Assembly: GCA_017540505.1 (NCBI GenBank)
Contig: JAFYAW010000030.1
Location: 179,040 to 243,039, forward strand
Source of the DNA: Bacteroidales bacterium
Lineage (GTDB): Bacteria; Bacteroidota; Bacteroidia; Bacteroidales; WCHB1-69
Reading direction: 5' to 3'
Length of the DNA: 64,000 nt
Shown here: positions 7,811 to 20,527 of the stretch, piece by piece
How positions within the stretch are numbered: position 1 is the stretch's first letter
How the letters are laid out: every line of letters begins with the position of its first letter
Notes under the pieces: model-generated
What the model was told of the DNA's origin: nothing
Seen by the model: the letters and a program-made list of their open reading frames with translations, nothing else
Database searches by the model: none
Position numbers and translations under genes: made by a program

Positions 7811-9229
7811 TTAATAGCCCAAAATTTTCAGCATCGACTTGTAACTCTGCTCTTTAGCAAATAGTTTGGTGCAGATTTCATCATCCTCGTCGCGGTAGAT
7901 GATGATATGTTTCGGAGCGGGGGTCATGCAATGCTGTATTCCACCATAGCCGCCAAGAGCATCCTGGTAGGCACCGGTGTTGAAAAGTCCGATATACTGG
8001 ATATCCTCCGGGCTGTCGCTTAGCGGATAGTTTTCCGAATTGATTTGCGGGAGGAACACGGCGTTCAGATGCGACTCGGAATTGTAGTAGTCGTGGCTGT
8101 CGCACGTGAGCCCGCCTAAGAACACGCGCTCGTAAGCCTTGTCCCAGTTGTTGATGGCCAGGATGATGAACTGCTGGTTGATGGCCCAAGTGTCGGGTAG
8201 GGTGGTCATGAAAGAACTGTCGATCATGTTCCACAACTCACGGTCGTTCTGCCGCTTCTGCTGCAAAACGGAGAAGAGCACCGCGCTGGCTTCCCCTACC
8301 GTATAGGATCCGAACTCGGTGAAAATATCGGGTTCTTCCACACCTTCGCGGTTGCAGATGGTCTTGATCTGCGATACAATCTCCTCTGCCATGTACTCAT
8401 AATCATAATCAAAAGAGAGCGAGTTCTTGATGGGGAATCCACCGCCGATGTTCAAGGAATCCAACTCGGGTGATATTTTCTTCAACTCACAATAGATGTT
8501 GACACACTTGGTCAATTCGTTCCAGTAGTATGCCGTATCTTGTATGCCGGTGTTGATGAAGAAGTGCAGCATCTTCAATTCAAACTTCGGGTTGTTTTTG
8601 ATTTTCTCCTGATAGAATGGAATAATATCATTGTATCGGATACCCAAGCGCGAGGTGTAGAACTCGAAGCGGGGCTCCTCTTCGGATGCGATACGGATGC
8701 CGACTTTGCACTTTGTGTTAATGTTTCGATCAAGCAAATCAAACTCTTTCTTGCTATCCAAAACGGGCACCGTATTGATGAAGCCCTTTTCCAACATCAT
8801 AGAAATATTGTCAATGTAGGGCTGTTTCTTGAAACCATTACACAATATGTAATTGTCCTTCTGGAATTGTCCGTTCTCATAAAGCGTCTCAATCAGATTC
8901 AGGTCAAACGCCGACGAGGTTTCTAGATGCACGTCGTTCTTGAGCACTTCGTTCAACACGAACTCAAAATGGTTGCTTTTTGTGCAGTAGCAATAGTGAT
9001 AAGAGCTCTTGTAATCGGATTTTGCAATGGCAACATTGAACCAACGCTTTGCCTTCTGGATGTTCTCGGAGATCTTTGGCAGGTAGGTGATTTTCAGCGG
9101 TGTTCCATACTGCTTGATGATGTCCATCAAGGGTACTCCGTTGAATAACAGTTCGTTGTCTTCTACATTGAATTCCTCCTGCGGGAATTCGTAGGTCTGT
9201 TGGATCAGATCGATGTACTTGGTCTTCAT
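7811..9229 (-). CDS. PLP-dependent decarboxylase, fold III (arginine decarboxylase-like)
   Basis: 472 residues. Family signs: the PLP lysine is probably Lys84 in YCYCTKSNHF, the glycine loop is LNIGGGFP (259-266), and Cys376-Asp377 in GGLTCDSHDYY is the substrate-binding pair of the second subunit. The whole length resembles the roughly 460-residue proteins annotated as arginine decarboxylase in Bacteroidetes, a route to agmatine and polyamines. Carboxynorspermidine or diaminopimelate decarboxylase are alternatives in the same fold, but the long C-terminus and YCYCTK motif favour the arginine-type group. It has its own promoter and no polyamine neighbours. Confidence 0.75.
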   Translation of the reverse strand: MKTKYIDLIQQTYEFPQEEFNVEDNELLFNGVPLMDIIKQYGTPLKITYLPKISENIQKAKRWFNVAIAKSDYKSSYHYCYCTKSNHFEFVLNEVLKNDVHLETSSAFDLNLIETLYENGQFQKDNYILCNGFKKQPYIDNISMMLEKGFINTVPVLDSKKEFDLLDRNINTKCKVGIRIASEEEPRFEFYTSRLGIRYNDIIPFYQEKIKNNPKFELKMLHFFINTGIQDTAYYWNELTKCVNIYCELKKISPELDSLNIGGGFPIKNSLSFDYDYEYMAEEIVSQIKTICNREGVEEPDIFTEFGSYTVGEASAVLFSVLQQKRQNDRELWNMIDSSFMTTLPDTWAINQQFIILAINNWDKAYERVFLGGLTCDSHDYYNSESHLNAVFLPQINSENYPLSDSPEDIQYIGLFNTGAYQDALGGYGGIQHCMTPAPKHIIIYRDEDDEICTKLFAKEQSYKSMLKILGY

Positions 9230-9258
9230 CTTAAAATGCGTTTGAATTAAAAACGCGG

Positions 9259-9266
9259 CAAATGTA
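9259..9266 (-). promoter_or_regulatory. -7 promoter element for the decarboxylase
   Basis: Minus-strand TACATTTG, 30 nt upstream of the ATG at 9229. Confidence 0.6.
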
Positions 9267-9341
9267 TAAAAAAAGTAGATCGGATTGGCAATAAAAATCG
9301 AATCCGAGTAATTTAGTTTGAAATAATTTTGTCAATCCAAC

Positions 9342-14117
<4,776 letters not shown>

Positions 14118-14765
14118 TTACTCAATAAAAACCGTCATATTCTCAATTCGCCGGTCCCCGATAAAGGAGTGCGCCTGAATTTCTCGAAATGTGACAGAGG
14201 CGCGGGGTGGAAGCTTGCGGATAACCTGTTGGAGGGATTTCGGGATGGTGTCTCCTGTACAAACGGTATCCACCATCACCTTGCCTTTACGGACAATGGT
14301 TATCCTGAAGGATTTCACCTTCCATTTAATATCGTAAACAAAATCCTCGTGCATAGGCGCCCGTAAGATTGGATGTTCCAACATCTCTTTTGCCGAGCAA
14401 TAAGTTTTGTAAGGGTTGCTGATGTTTGCGCCAAGAACAGGAAATGGGTCTGGAACCTTATACACTCGGAATTTTGAAGAGCCAATCTCTTTCATCGTTT
14501 TGGTGTCGAGGATGGAAACCGTCACCAACTTCCCTATCATAGAGTCTGGCGCTATCAGATAAATGCGGTCACCTTCCTGCTCGACACGACCCACGGAAGC
14601 GACCACGGTGACATTATCCGGACCGCCATCGCAATGGAGAACCAATGGGCAATGATAATTGGCATATATAGTCGCCGCCCGCAACGGCTCGAGATAGGCA
14701 CAGTTCTGCGCATGAAGAGCTGTGGTCAGAAACAGGACAATGATTGATATGAGGATTTTTTTCAT
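14118..14765 (-). CDS. Secreted GldM C-terminal-like protein
   Basis: 215 residues with a signal peptide (1-19, ending ALHAQ). The segment YANYHCPLVLHCDGGPDNVTVVASVGRVEQEGDRIYLIAPDSMIGKLVTVSI looks like the Ig-like repeat of GldM, and the later part (VYKVPDPFPVLGAN, then FRITIVRKGK) resembles the GldM C-terminal domain. GldM is a T9SS and gliding motor subunit in the periplasm, but the full protein is about 500 residues with an N-terminal membrane helix, which is absent here. So this is a stand-alone periplasmic relative whose role is unknown. Confidence 0.65.
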   Translation of the reverse strand: MKKILISIIVLFLTTALHAQNCAYLEPLRAATIYANYHCPLVLHCDGGPDNVTVVASVGRVEQEGDRIYLIAPDSMIGKLVTVSILDTKTMKEIGSSKFRVYKVPDPFPVLGANISNPYKTYCSAKEMLEHPILRAPMHEDFVYDIKWKVKSFRITIVRKGKVMVDTVCTGDTIPKSLQQVIRKLPPRASVTFREIQAHSFIGDRRIENMTVFIE

Positions 14766-14820
14766 CGTGGAATTATAAGTCTGAAATGAATGATAGGATT
14801 CACGTTTTTTTTCGTTGCGA

Positions 14821-14828
14821 CAAAAATA
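14821..14828 (-). promoter_or_regulatory. -7 promoter element for the GldM-like gene
   Basis: Minus-strand TATTTTTG, 55 nt upstream of the ATG at 14765, next to a degenerate tandem repeat. Confidence 0.5.
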
Positions 14829-14830
14829 TT

Positions 14831-14895
14831 AAAAAATCTCCGATTCTATCATAAAAAATCTCCAAATTCTTTCATAAAATCTGCAATTCTAATCA
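14831..14895. repeat. Three degenerate 22-23 bp AT-rich tandem copies
   Basis: Three consecutive units share the pattern AAAAAATCTCCxATTCTxTCAT: 14831-14852, 14853-14875 and 14876-14895. They lie in the 262-bp gap between two divergent genes, just behind the promoter of the minus-strand one. Confidence 0.6.
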
Positions 14896-14986
14896 CTAAA
14901 TATCATTTATATATCTGATATTCATATGATTATTCTCCATTATATAAATGTTTGATGTTATTACCCCAACATATCTGGAATTATGC

Positions 14987-14994
14987 TACTTTTG
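14987..14994 (+). promoter_or_regulatory. -7 promoter element for the FISUMP lipoprotein
   Basis: TACTTTTG, 33 nt upstream of the ATG at 15028. Confidence 0.6.
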
Positions 14995-15027
14995 TATCGT
15001 TAATTCACATTAATAAAAAGGGGAACA

Positions 15028-15798
15028 ATGAAGAAAACAATGCTTCTGATTCTAGCTTCGGTGTTAGTGGCGACGTTTTACCTCACTGCATGCGACCGTG
15101 AGAACGAAAAGGAAAACGAGCGTGAATATCCGGTTACGGCAGATGTGATCCGCAATGCAGTGAAGGATATCGACGGCAACAAGTACGATGCCGTGCGCAT
15201 CGGCGATCAGGTGTGGATGGCCGAAAACCTCAAGACCACCCGCTTTGCCGACGGAACGGAGATACCCCTTGGTGGTGAAGCTTCTTATTCTGAGGAACAA
15301 CCACTTCTATATTATCCTTTCTATTCTGCAAACTTGGTCAAAAATTTCGGTTATCTTTATAACTGGTCCGCTATGATCCATGGTGCCGGAAGTAGCAACG
15401 CAAATCCTAGCGGTGTACAGGGTATTTGTCCCAATGGCTGGCATGTCCCGTCGGATACGGAGTGGACGCAACTGATGGATTATTTGAAATCCCAGCCAAT
15501 GTACGTCCATCAAGTGGCCAAATCCTTGGCTTCAACAAAAGGGTGGACATATAGCGAAAACGAAAATGCTGTAGGTAATGATGTTTCCACCAATAACGCA
15601 ACGGGTTTTTCTGCTGTTCCTACGGGCTGGGGGCACCATGGTTACGTTGGAGATGGCTTTAGTGCATCCTTCTGGAGCGTCACGCTGGACAGTGCCGGCA
15701 AAGCCCAAGGCTTCTACATGCACACAGACAACTCGGACGTGACGAGAATCAGAGGCGACAAACATGCTGCTTTTTCCGTCCGCTGCCTGCGCGATTAG
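15028..15798 (+). CDS. FISUMP-domain lipoprotein
   Basis: 256 residues. The N-terminus is a lipoprotein signal with lipobox LTAC (Cys22), followed by a charged linker (DRENEKENERE). The FISUMP domain runs from about residue 48 (DIDGNKYDAVRIGDQVWMAENLK) through VQGICPNGWHVPSDTEWTQL to the terminal FSVRCLRD. Unlike the two relatives at 2962 and 48491 it is membrane anchored. It is divergent from the GldM-like gene across a 262-bp AT-rich gap. Function unknown beyond the domain. Confidence 0.85.
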   Translation: MKKTMLLILASVLVATFYLTACDRENEKENEREYPVTADVIRNAVKDIDGNKYDAVRIGDQVWMAENLKTTRFADGTEIPLGGEASYSEEQPLLYYPFYSANLVKNFGYLYNWSAMIHGAGSSNANPSGVQGICPNGWHVPSDTEWTQLMDYLKSQPMYVHQVAKSLASTKGWTYSENENAVGNDVSTNNATGFSAVPTGWGHHGYVGDGFSASFWSVTLDSAGKAQGFYMHTDNSDVTRIRGDKHAAFSVRCLRD

Positions 15799-15841
15799 TG
15801 TGGACTTTTCTGATTGTCACGCCGTGTGCGGAATTTTTAAG

Positions 15842-15849
15842 TATCTTTG
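15842..15849 (+). promoter_or_regulatory. -7 promoter element for the que operon
   Basis: TATCTTTG, 36 nt upstream of queF. The short leader after it shows no preQ1 riboswitch pattern. Confidence 0.65.
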
Positions 15850-15885
15850 CACCTCGAATTTTTGTTTGGCTGAATATAATAGAAT

Positions 15886-16356
15886 ATGTCAAGAAACGAG
15901 AAAGAATTGGACGGCGTGACGCTTTTGGGCAACCAGAATACGCACTACAGTTACGACTACACACCGGATGTTTTGGAGACTTTCGAGAACAAACATCCCG
16001 AAAACGAGTATATTGTGACTCTGGATTGTCCGGAGTTCACGTCGCTGTGCCCCAAGACCGGGCAGCCCGACTTCGGACACATCATCATCAACTACATCCC
16101 CCGCGTGCGCATGGTGGAGAGCAAGAGCCTCAAACTCTACCTTTTCAGCTTCCGCAACCACGGCGATTTCCATGAGGATTGCGTCAACATCATCATGAAG
16201 GATTTGGTGAAACTGATGGACCCCAAATACTTGGAAGTGATCGGACTGTTCAACCCTCGTGGCGGTATCTCCATTAAGCCGTTCGCCAACTATGGTGACA
16301 CAGAGCATCAGGAGATGGTAAAGCAACGTATTTTAGCCAATTTCCATCAAAAATAG
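15886..16356 (+). CDS. queF: NADPH-dependent 7-cyano-7-deazaguanine reductase
   Basis: 156 residues, the short single-domain QueF type. Cys55 in [12 protein letters not shown] is the thioimide-forming nucleophile and Asp62 follows at the usual distance. The QueF motif is [16 protein letters not shown]. It reduces preQ0 to preQ1, the last step before insertion into tRNA. It is first in a tight operon queF-queC-queD-queE; queC starts 5 nt after its stop. Confidence 0.95.
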   Translation: MSRNEKELDGVTLLGNQNTHYSYDYTPDVLETFENKHPENEYIVTLDCPEFTSLCPKTGQPDFGHIIINYIPRVRMVESKSLKLYLFSFRNHGDFHEDCVNIIMKDLVKLMDPKYLEVIGLFNPRGGISIKPFANYGDTEHQEMVKQRILANFHQK

Positions 16357-16361
16357 ACGCT

Positions 16362-17015
16362 ATGGAGAAGGATTCTGTCATTATCATCTCCGGCGGCATG
16401 GACTCCACTACCTTGTTGTACGAGTATCGCGATCGGATCGCGCTGGCCGTCACCTTCGACTATGGCTCCACGCAGAACGCCCGCGAGCGAGAGTTCGCCA
16501 TCCTGCATTGCAAACGGCTGGAAATCCCGCATCTGATCATCCCATTGGACTTTATGCACCAATACTTCAAGAGCGCCCTGCTAATGACCGCCGAAGACAT
16601 CCCGGAGGGGAATTACGACGACGAGAACATGAAATCAACGGTCGTGCCCTTCCGCAACGGCATCATGCTGGCCATTGCCTGCGGTCTGGCGGAGAGCAAC
16701 GGCCTCACACGCGTGATGATCGCCAACCACGCCGGTGACCACGCCATCTATCCCGACTGCCGTCCTGGGTTCGTCAGGGCAATGTCGGACGCGATGTACG
16801 CCGGAACCTACGAGCATGTGGAGGTCTTTGCCCCCTATACCGGATTGAGTAAAAAGGAGATAGCCCTGCGCGGAAAAGATTTAGGCATTGACTACAGCGA
16901 AACCTATTCCTACTACAAGGGCGGTGAGAAACATTGCGGCAAATGCGGCACCTGCCGCGAACGCATCGAGGCCCTCCGCGACGCCGGCATCAACGATACG
17001 ACAGACTATGAGTGA
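16362..17015 (+). CDS. queC: 7-cyano-7-deazaguanine (preQ0) synthase
   Basis: 217 residues. The PP-loop SGGMDS is at 10-15, and the C-terminal zinc site is HCGKCGTCRER. The enzyme uses ATP and ammonia to turn 7-carboxy-7-deazaguanine into preQ0. NHAGDHAIYPDCRP is the usual central motif. Second gene of the operon. Confidence 0.95.
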   Translation: MEKDSVIIISGGMDSTTLLYEYRDRIALAVTFDYGSTQNAREREFAILHCKRLEIPHLIIPLDFMHQYFKSALLMTAEDIPEGNYDDENMKSTVVPFRNGIMLAIACGLAESNGLTRVMIANHAGDHAIYPDCRPGFVRAMSDAMYAGTYEHVEVFAPYTGLSKKEIALRGKDLGIDYSETYSYYKGGEKHCGKCGTCRERIEALRDAGINDTTDYE

Positions 17016-17074
17016 GAGTAGATGGCTGCGAACTCTGAACTTTATAAACCTTACGAACATTTAACCTTAATCGA

Positions 17075-17428
17075 ATGTATTACGTACGCAAAACCTTAGA
17101 AATTTCTTCCTGTCACCAGCTGTATCTCGATTATGAGAGCAAATGTGAGAACCTGCATGGGCACAACTGGAAAATCAATGTGTATTGCCGCTCCGAAAAG
17201 TTGGACAGCAACGGGATGGTGTGTGATTTCACCGAAATCAAACGTTTGATACACGGCAGGATAGACCATCGGAATCTCAACGAGGTGCTGGATTTCAACC
17301 CCACGGCGGAAAATCTGGCCCGCTGGATTGTGGATACTGTGCCCAACTGCTACCGGGCCGACGTGTGGGAGTCGCGCGACAACAAGGCCTCCTACATTGC
17401 GGACGACGCACCTCAAAATTTCGATTAG
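17075..17428 (+). CDS. queD: 6-carboxy-5,6,7,8-tetrahydropterin synthase
   Basis: 117 residues of the PTPS fold. Zinc ligands His14, His28 and His30 (HGH) and catalytic Cys24 are all present. It converts dihydroneopterin triphosphate to carboxytetrahydropterin, the first committed step of queuosine synthesis after GTP cyclohydrolase. The 59 bp separating it from queC hold AT-rich, loosely repetitive sequence. Its stop abuts the queE ATG. Confidence 0.95.
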   Translation: MYYVRKTLEISSCHQLYLDYESKCENLHGHNWKINVYCRSEKLDSNGMVCDFTEIKRLIHGRIDHRNLNEVLDFNPTAENLARWIVDTVPNCYRADVWESRDNKASYIADDAPQNFD

Positions 17429-18019
17429 ATGTACCGTATAAACGAGATTTTCTACTCCCTGCAGGGCGAGGGCTTCCATACAGGCACGCCCGCTGTGTTC
17501 GTACGCTTCAGCGGATGCAATCTGCATTGCACCTTCTGCGACACGCAGCATCAGGAGGGACAGATGATGTCGCTGCCGGAAATTGTCGGCGAAGTGAACA
17601 AATATCCGAACGCACAGCTGGTGGTGCTCACCGGCGGCGAGCCGTCGCTGTTTGTGGATGATGCCTTCGTGCGCACGCTCAAGGCGGAGACGGGTAGGAG
17701 AGTGGCCATTGAGACCAACGGCACCCGCCCGCTGCCACCATCCATTGACTGGGTGACGCTCTCCCCGAAGGAGGCGTTTGAAGGCGGAGACAACGAACCC
17801 TGCGTGCTCACCCGTTGCGACGAGCTGAAAGTGGTCTATTGCGGACAAAACCTACAGCAATACAACGAGATAGGTGCGGAGCATCGTTTTCTTCAGCCTT
17901 GTTATGATGAGGATTCTGTCAAATGCAGGGCCAACAGGGATGCTTGCGTGCAGGCGGTGCTCTCAAATCCCGGATGGCGATTGTCGCTGCAAATACACCG
18001 AGCATTGAATATCCGATAA
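17429..18019 (+). CDS. queE: 7-carboxy-7-deazaguanine synthase, radical SAM
   Basis: 196 residues. The cluster-binding motif is Cys30, Cys34 and Cys37 (CNLHCTFC), with LTGGEP as the SAM-binding glycine motif and a terminal WRLSLQIHRALNIR typical of QueE. It rearranges carboxytetrahydropterin to the 7-deazaguanine core. It directly follows queD with no gap, so coupled translation is likely. Confidence 0.95.
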   Translation: MYRINEIFYSLQGEGFHTGTPAVFVRFSGCNLHCTFCDTQHQEGQMMSLPEIVGEVNKYPNAQLVVLTGGEPSLFVDDAFVRTLKAETGRRVAIETNGTRPLPPSIDWVTLSPKEAFEGGDNEPCVLTRCDELKVVYCGQNLQQYNEIGAEHRFLQPCYDEDSVKCRANRDACVQAVLSNPGWRLSLQIHRALNIR

Positions 18020-18113
18020 TTTTTTGGGAAAAAATCAGATGCTGATATACTAAAAATATAATTATGACGTTAGCATCTTTGTCGTTTGGGAATCATTAAC
18101 TAAAACATTTAAT

Positions 18114-18764
18114 ATGAAAAAAACAATCGTACTTATGCTTTTCGTGGCGGCCATGTCCATCACAGGCATGGCGCAGGAGGAGCAGGACTGGCGGCAGGTG
18201 TTCCCGCGCCATGAGCTCAGCCTCGGAATCGGAGACCCGGCAATGGCCAATTTCCAGAAAGGATGGCTGTTTGACAAACTGATTTGGGACCGTTGGTATG
18301 ATCAAGGGGACAATCTCAACGATTGGTTCAATCCTGTTCGCTACCATAGCGACTACATCGCCACCTGCCCGATCAGTTTGGGATACATGTTCCGCCTGCG
18401 AAAATTCCTCTGGTTAGGTGCATCCGTCTCCTACATGGGAACCTTTGGCAAGGTGTTTGATGCGCGCGACAACAGCTTCATCTGCAACCATACCGAGACG
18501 CAGGTCGCCTTCCTGCCCTCCATCCGTTTCTCTTATCTGAACAAGAAATATGTGACGCTCTATTCCGGCGTGTCAACCGGTTTCTTGCTTAATTTCGAAA
18601 AGGAGGACGGACCCGTGGACATCTATTTCCATCCCGCCTGGCAGTTCACATTATTCGGCATCTCCGCAGGCCACAAGTTCTACGGCTTCACTGAGATCGG
18701 ATGCGGGTTCAAGGGCTTCATCCACGCGGGCATCGGCTACCGATTCAATGCAAAGAACGAGTAA
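18114..18764 (+). CDS. Putative outer-membrane beta-barrel protein, unknown function
   Basis: 216 residues with a signal peptide (1-20, ending TGMAQ). The body alternates hydrophobic and polar residues in short strands with many aromatic residues (ISLGYMFRLRKFLWLGASVSYMG; ending GFIHAGIGYRFNAKNE), as in small outer-membrane barrels. I do not recognise a named family. It is followed after 21 nt by a lipoprotein gene, probably in the same transcript. Confidence 0.6.
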   Translation: MKKTIVLMLFVAAMSITGMAQEEQDWRQVFPRHELSLGIGDPAMANFQKGWLFDKLIWDRWYDQGDNLNDWFNPVRYHSDYIATCPISLGYMFRLRKFLWLGASVSYMGTFGKVFDARDNSFICNHTETQVAFLPSIRFSYLNKKYVTLYSGVSTGFLLNFEKEDGPVDIYFHPAWQFTLFGISAGHKFYGFTEIGCGFKGFIHAGIGYRFNAKNE

Positions 18765-18785
18765 AACCTTTAAACATCTCAGATT

Positions 18786-19712
18786 ATGAAAAAGATATTT
18801 TCTATAATGATAATCAGCCTGTTGGCGATAGGTTCGTTTATAGGCTGCACGGTGGAAAAAAACGACTATACTAAAAACAACCCGATGAAACAAGCCTACA
18901 GCATTTTCCAATACTGGCAGTACGGCTTGTGCAACACACAGATGCGCTTCGCCAATGTGGCGTTCAATTTCAACACATGGCTTTCCGCCGATGAGGGTGT
19001 GAAAGACTCCCTCGCCCAGAAATATTTCAAGGATATCACCATCCGTGAAAATGGCGGCGGATCGTGGTCGTTGCTCGTCAAGGGTGTTGAAAAATGTGTG
19101 ATAGAGACCAACAACCAGAATTTGAGCGCTGTGGGTGCCCTATGGACGGTTACGGAGAAGGAGATTTTGGTGAACTATGTTCCGAATAGCGGTAATCATG
19201 AATTTAATAGCATGTACAGCTTCACTTCTAATGCCACAACAGCTACAGTCGAATGCCAGCAACAGGGCACCTGGTTTGTGAATGTCAATTACGATCCGGC
19301 GGTGGATTCTTTCATACTGGGTGGACCTAAGCCCCATTTGTCGGTTGTATATGCCACGCCGGACCAGTCCGTCATCCGCGACCTACGTGACGGCAATTAT
19401 ACGATGACAGGAGACGGGTTCTTCACATTTGCCTCAATGCCACCATATTATACTGATAACAATCAAGAAGTTGTCGGACTCTATTTCCACATAGCAGAAC
19501 CGCTGTTCTGCAACGGGAAAGACTCTTGGAACTCGGGTGTGTCAAACATTTCAGTGGTGAAGGGATCTTATGACAGCCCCTCCCCTGAGGAAGTGACGGT
19601 AAAGGCGGAATTCCTGCAAAAAGAGAAACCTACGGTAAAGCTTAATTCCTATAATTGTTGGGCCATTTGTACATACAACACCTCGAATATTCAAATGGAT
19701 CTATCCAAATAA
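18786..19712 (+). CDS. Lipoprotein of unknown function
   Basis: 308 residues with a lipoprotein signal (lipobox FIGC, Cys21). The mature part is rich in aromatic residues and Asn/Thr, with two sets of beta-like stretches and three or four cysteines. No family recognised. Pairing with the barrel-like protein upstream suggests they work together at the outer membrane, but that is inference. Confidence 0.65.
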   Translation: MKKIFSIMIISLLAIGSFIGCTVEKNDYTKNNPMKQAYSIFQYWQYGLCNTQMRFANVAFNFNTWLSADEGVKDSLAQKYFKDITIRENGGGSWSLLVKGVEKCVIETNNQNLSAVGALWTVTEKEILVNYVPNSGNHEFNSMYSFTSNATTATVECQQQGTWFVNVNYDPAVDSFILGGPKPHLSVVYATPDQSVIRDLRDGNYTMTGDGFFTFASMPPYYTDNNQEVVGLYFHIAEPLFCNGKDSWNSGVSNISVVKGSYDSPSPEEVTVKAEFLQKEKPTVKLNSYNCWAICTYNTSNIQMDLSK

Positions 19713-19716
19713 GATA

Positions 19717-19730
19717 ATTCCTTCGGGAAT
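19717..19730 (+). terminator. Small UUCG-loop hairpin after the lipoprotein gene
   Basis: ATTCC-TTCG-GGAAT directly after the stop, followed by AAATTTT. The stem is short, so it is a weak terminator or a 3' end stabiliser. Confidence 0.45.
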
Positions 19731-19780
19731 AAATTTTGCGGCTTATGTTGTGATGATGCAGCGTTAGCCGCATTTTTTTG

Positions 19781-19788
19781 TATTTTTG
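19781..19788 (+). promoter_or_regulatory. -7 promoter element for the M50B protein
   Basis: TATTTTTG ends only 11 nt before the first ATG (19800), predicting an almost leaderless message. Confidence 0.6.
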
Positions 19789-19799
19789 CGGCTGAAAAA

Positions 19800-20459
19800 A
19801 TGATGTCCGACAATCTCTTCCTGTTACTTTGCTTTGTTGCCGCACTTCTTCTGCCGCGCATTCCTGTTGTCGGCAAATTCTTCAACATCATCAACACGGC
19901 GCTCCACGAGTTGGGCCATGCTATAGTAGCGCTTTGCACCGGAGGACAGGTCAATAAAATAGAGCTTTTCAAAGACACATCCGGCACGACGACCACCCGT
20001 ACCGACGGGCGTTTTTCCGCCGTGCTGACCTCGTTAGCCGGTTACCCGTTTGCGGCGTCGGTGGCCTGGCTCTCCTTTTACCTGATTGAACAGGGTGCCG
20101 CCCAAGGGTTGGTCGTGGGCCTGTCGGTCCTTTTTTTCATCATGTTGCTGTTTTGGATCCGAAATCCCTATGGTGTGTTGTGGGTGTTCCTGTTCTGCGG
20201 AGTGAACGTATGCCTGTTTTATTTCGGCGGCGAAAAATATGTGCCGTATGCGGCCCTCTTTTACGCGATGATGATTTTAGTGGAGTCGGTGACATCCTCA
20301 TTGGTACTGCTGGTACTCACTGTCCGAGACCCGCAAAAGGCCGGCGATGCCGCCAATCTGGCCAAGTTCACCCACGTGCCGGCCTTCGTCTGGGGACTGC
20401 TGTTTGTCGCCTATACGGGATGGGTGGTTTATAAGGTGGTGGAGATGCTCTTCTTATAA
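19800..20459 (+). CDS. M50B-family membrane metalloprotease-like protein
   Basis: 219 residues. Residues 36-41 read HELGHA, a match to the HExxH zinc motif of M50 site-2-type proteases, placed at the end of the first membrane segment as in the M50B group. Five or six further hydrophobic segments follow; a DPxxAGD-like stretch (RDPQKAGDAANLAKFTHVPAFVWG) sits near the C-terminus. No PDZ domain. The substrate is unknown, and a non-proteolytic role is possible. Start is either ATG 19800 or 19803. Confidence 0.7.
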   Translation: MMSDNLFLLLCFVAALLLPRIPVVGKFFNIINTALHELGHAIVALCTGGQVNKIELFKDTSGTTTTRTDGRFSAVLTSLAGYPFAASVAWLSFYLIEQGAAQGLVVGLSVLFFIMLLFWIRNPYGVLWVFLFCGVNVCLFYFGGEKYVPYAALFYAMMILVESVTSSLVLLVLTVRDPQKAGDAANLAKFTHVPAFVWGLLFVAYTGWVVYKVVEMLFL

Positions 20460-20469
20460 TCTTTTTTTG

Positions 20470-20477
20470 TATCTTTG
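20470..20477 (+). promoter_or_regulatory. -7 promoter element for the CoA-transferase subunit
   Basis: TATCTTTG, 50 nt upstream of the ATG at 20528. Confidence 0.6.
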
Positions 20478-20527
20478 CCCGCCTTTTAGGTTTCGAATTT
20501 TAATGTTAACATTTAAAAAATAAGATT

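Noticed and set aside
15799-15885. Possible preQ1 riboswitch before queF
   Set aside because: No match to the C-rich loop or the A-rich tail of preQ1-I; the leader after the promoter is only about 30 nt.
18037-18078. Inverted repeat AGATGCT/AGCATCT after queE
   Set aside because: Seven base pairs around a 28-nt loop without a T run; could be chance in AT-rich DNA.
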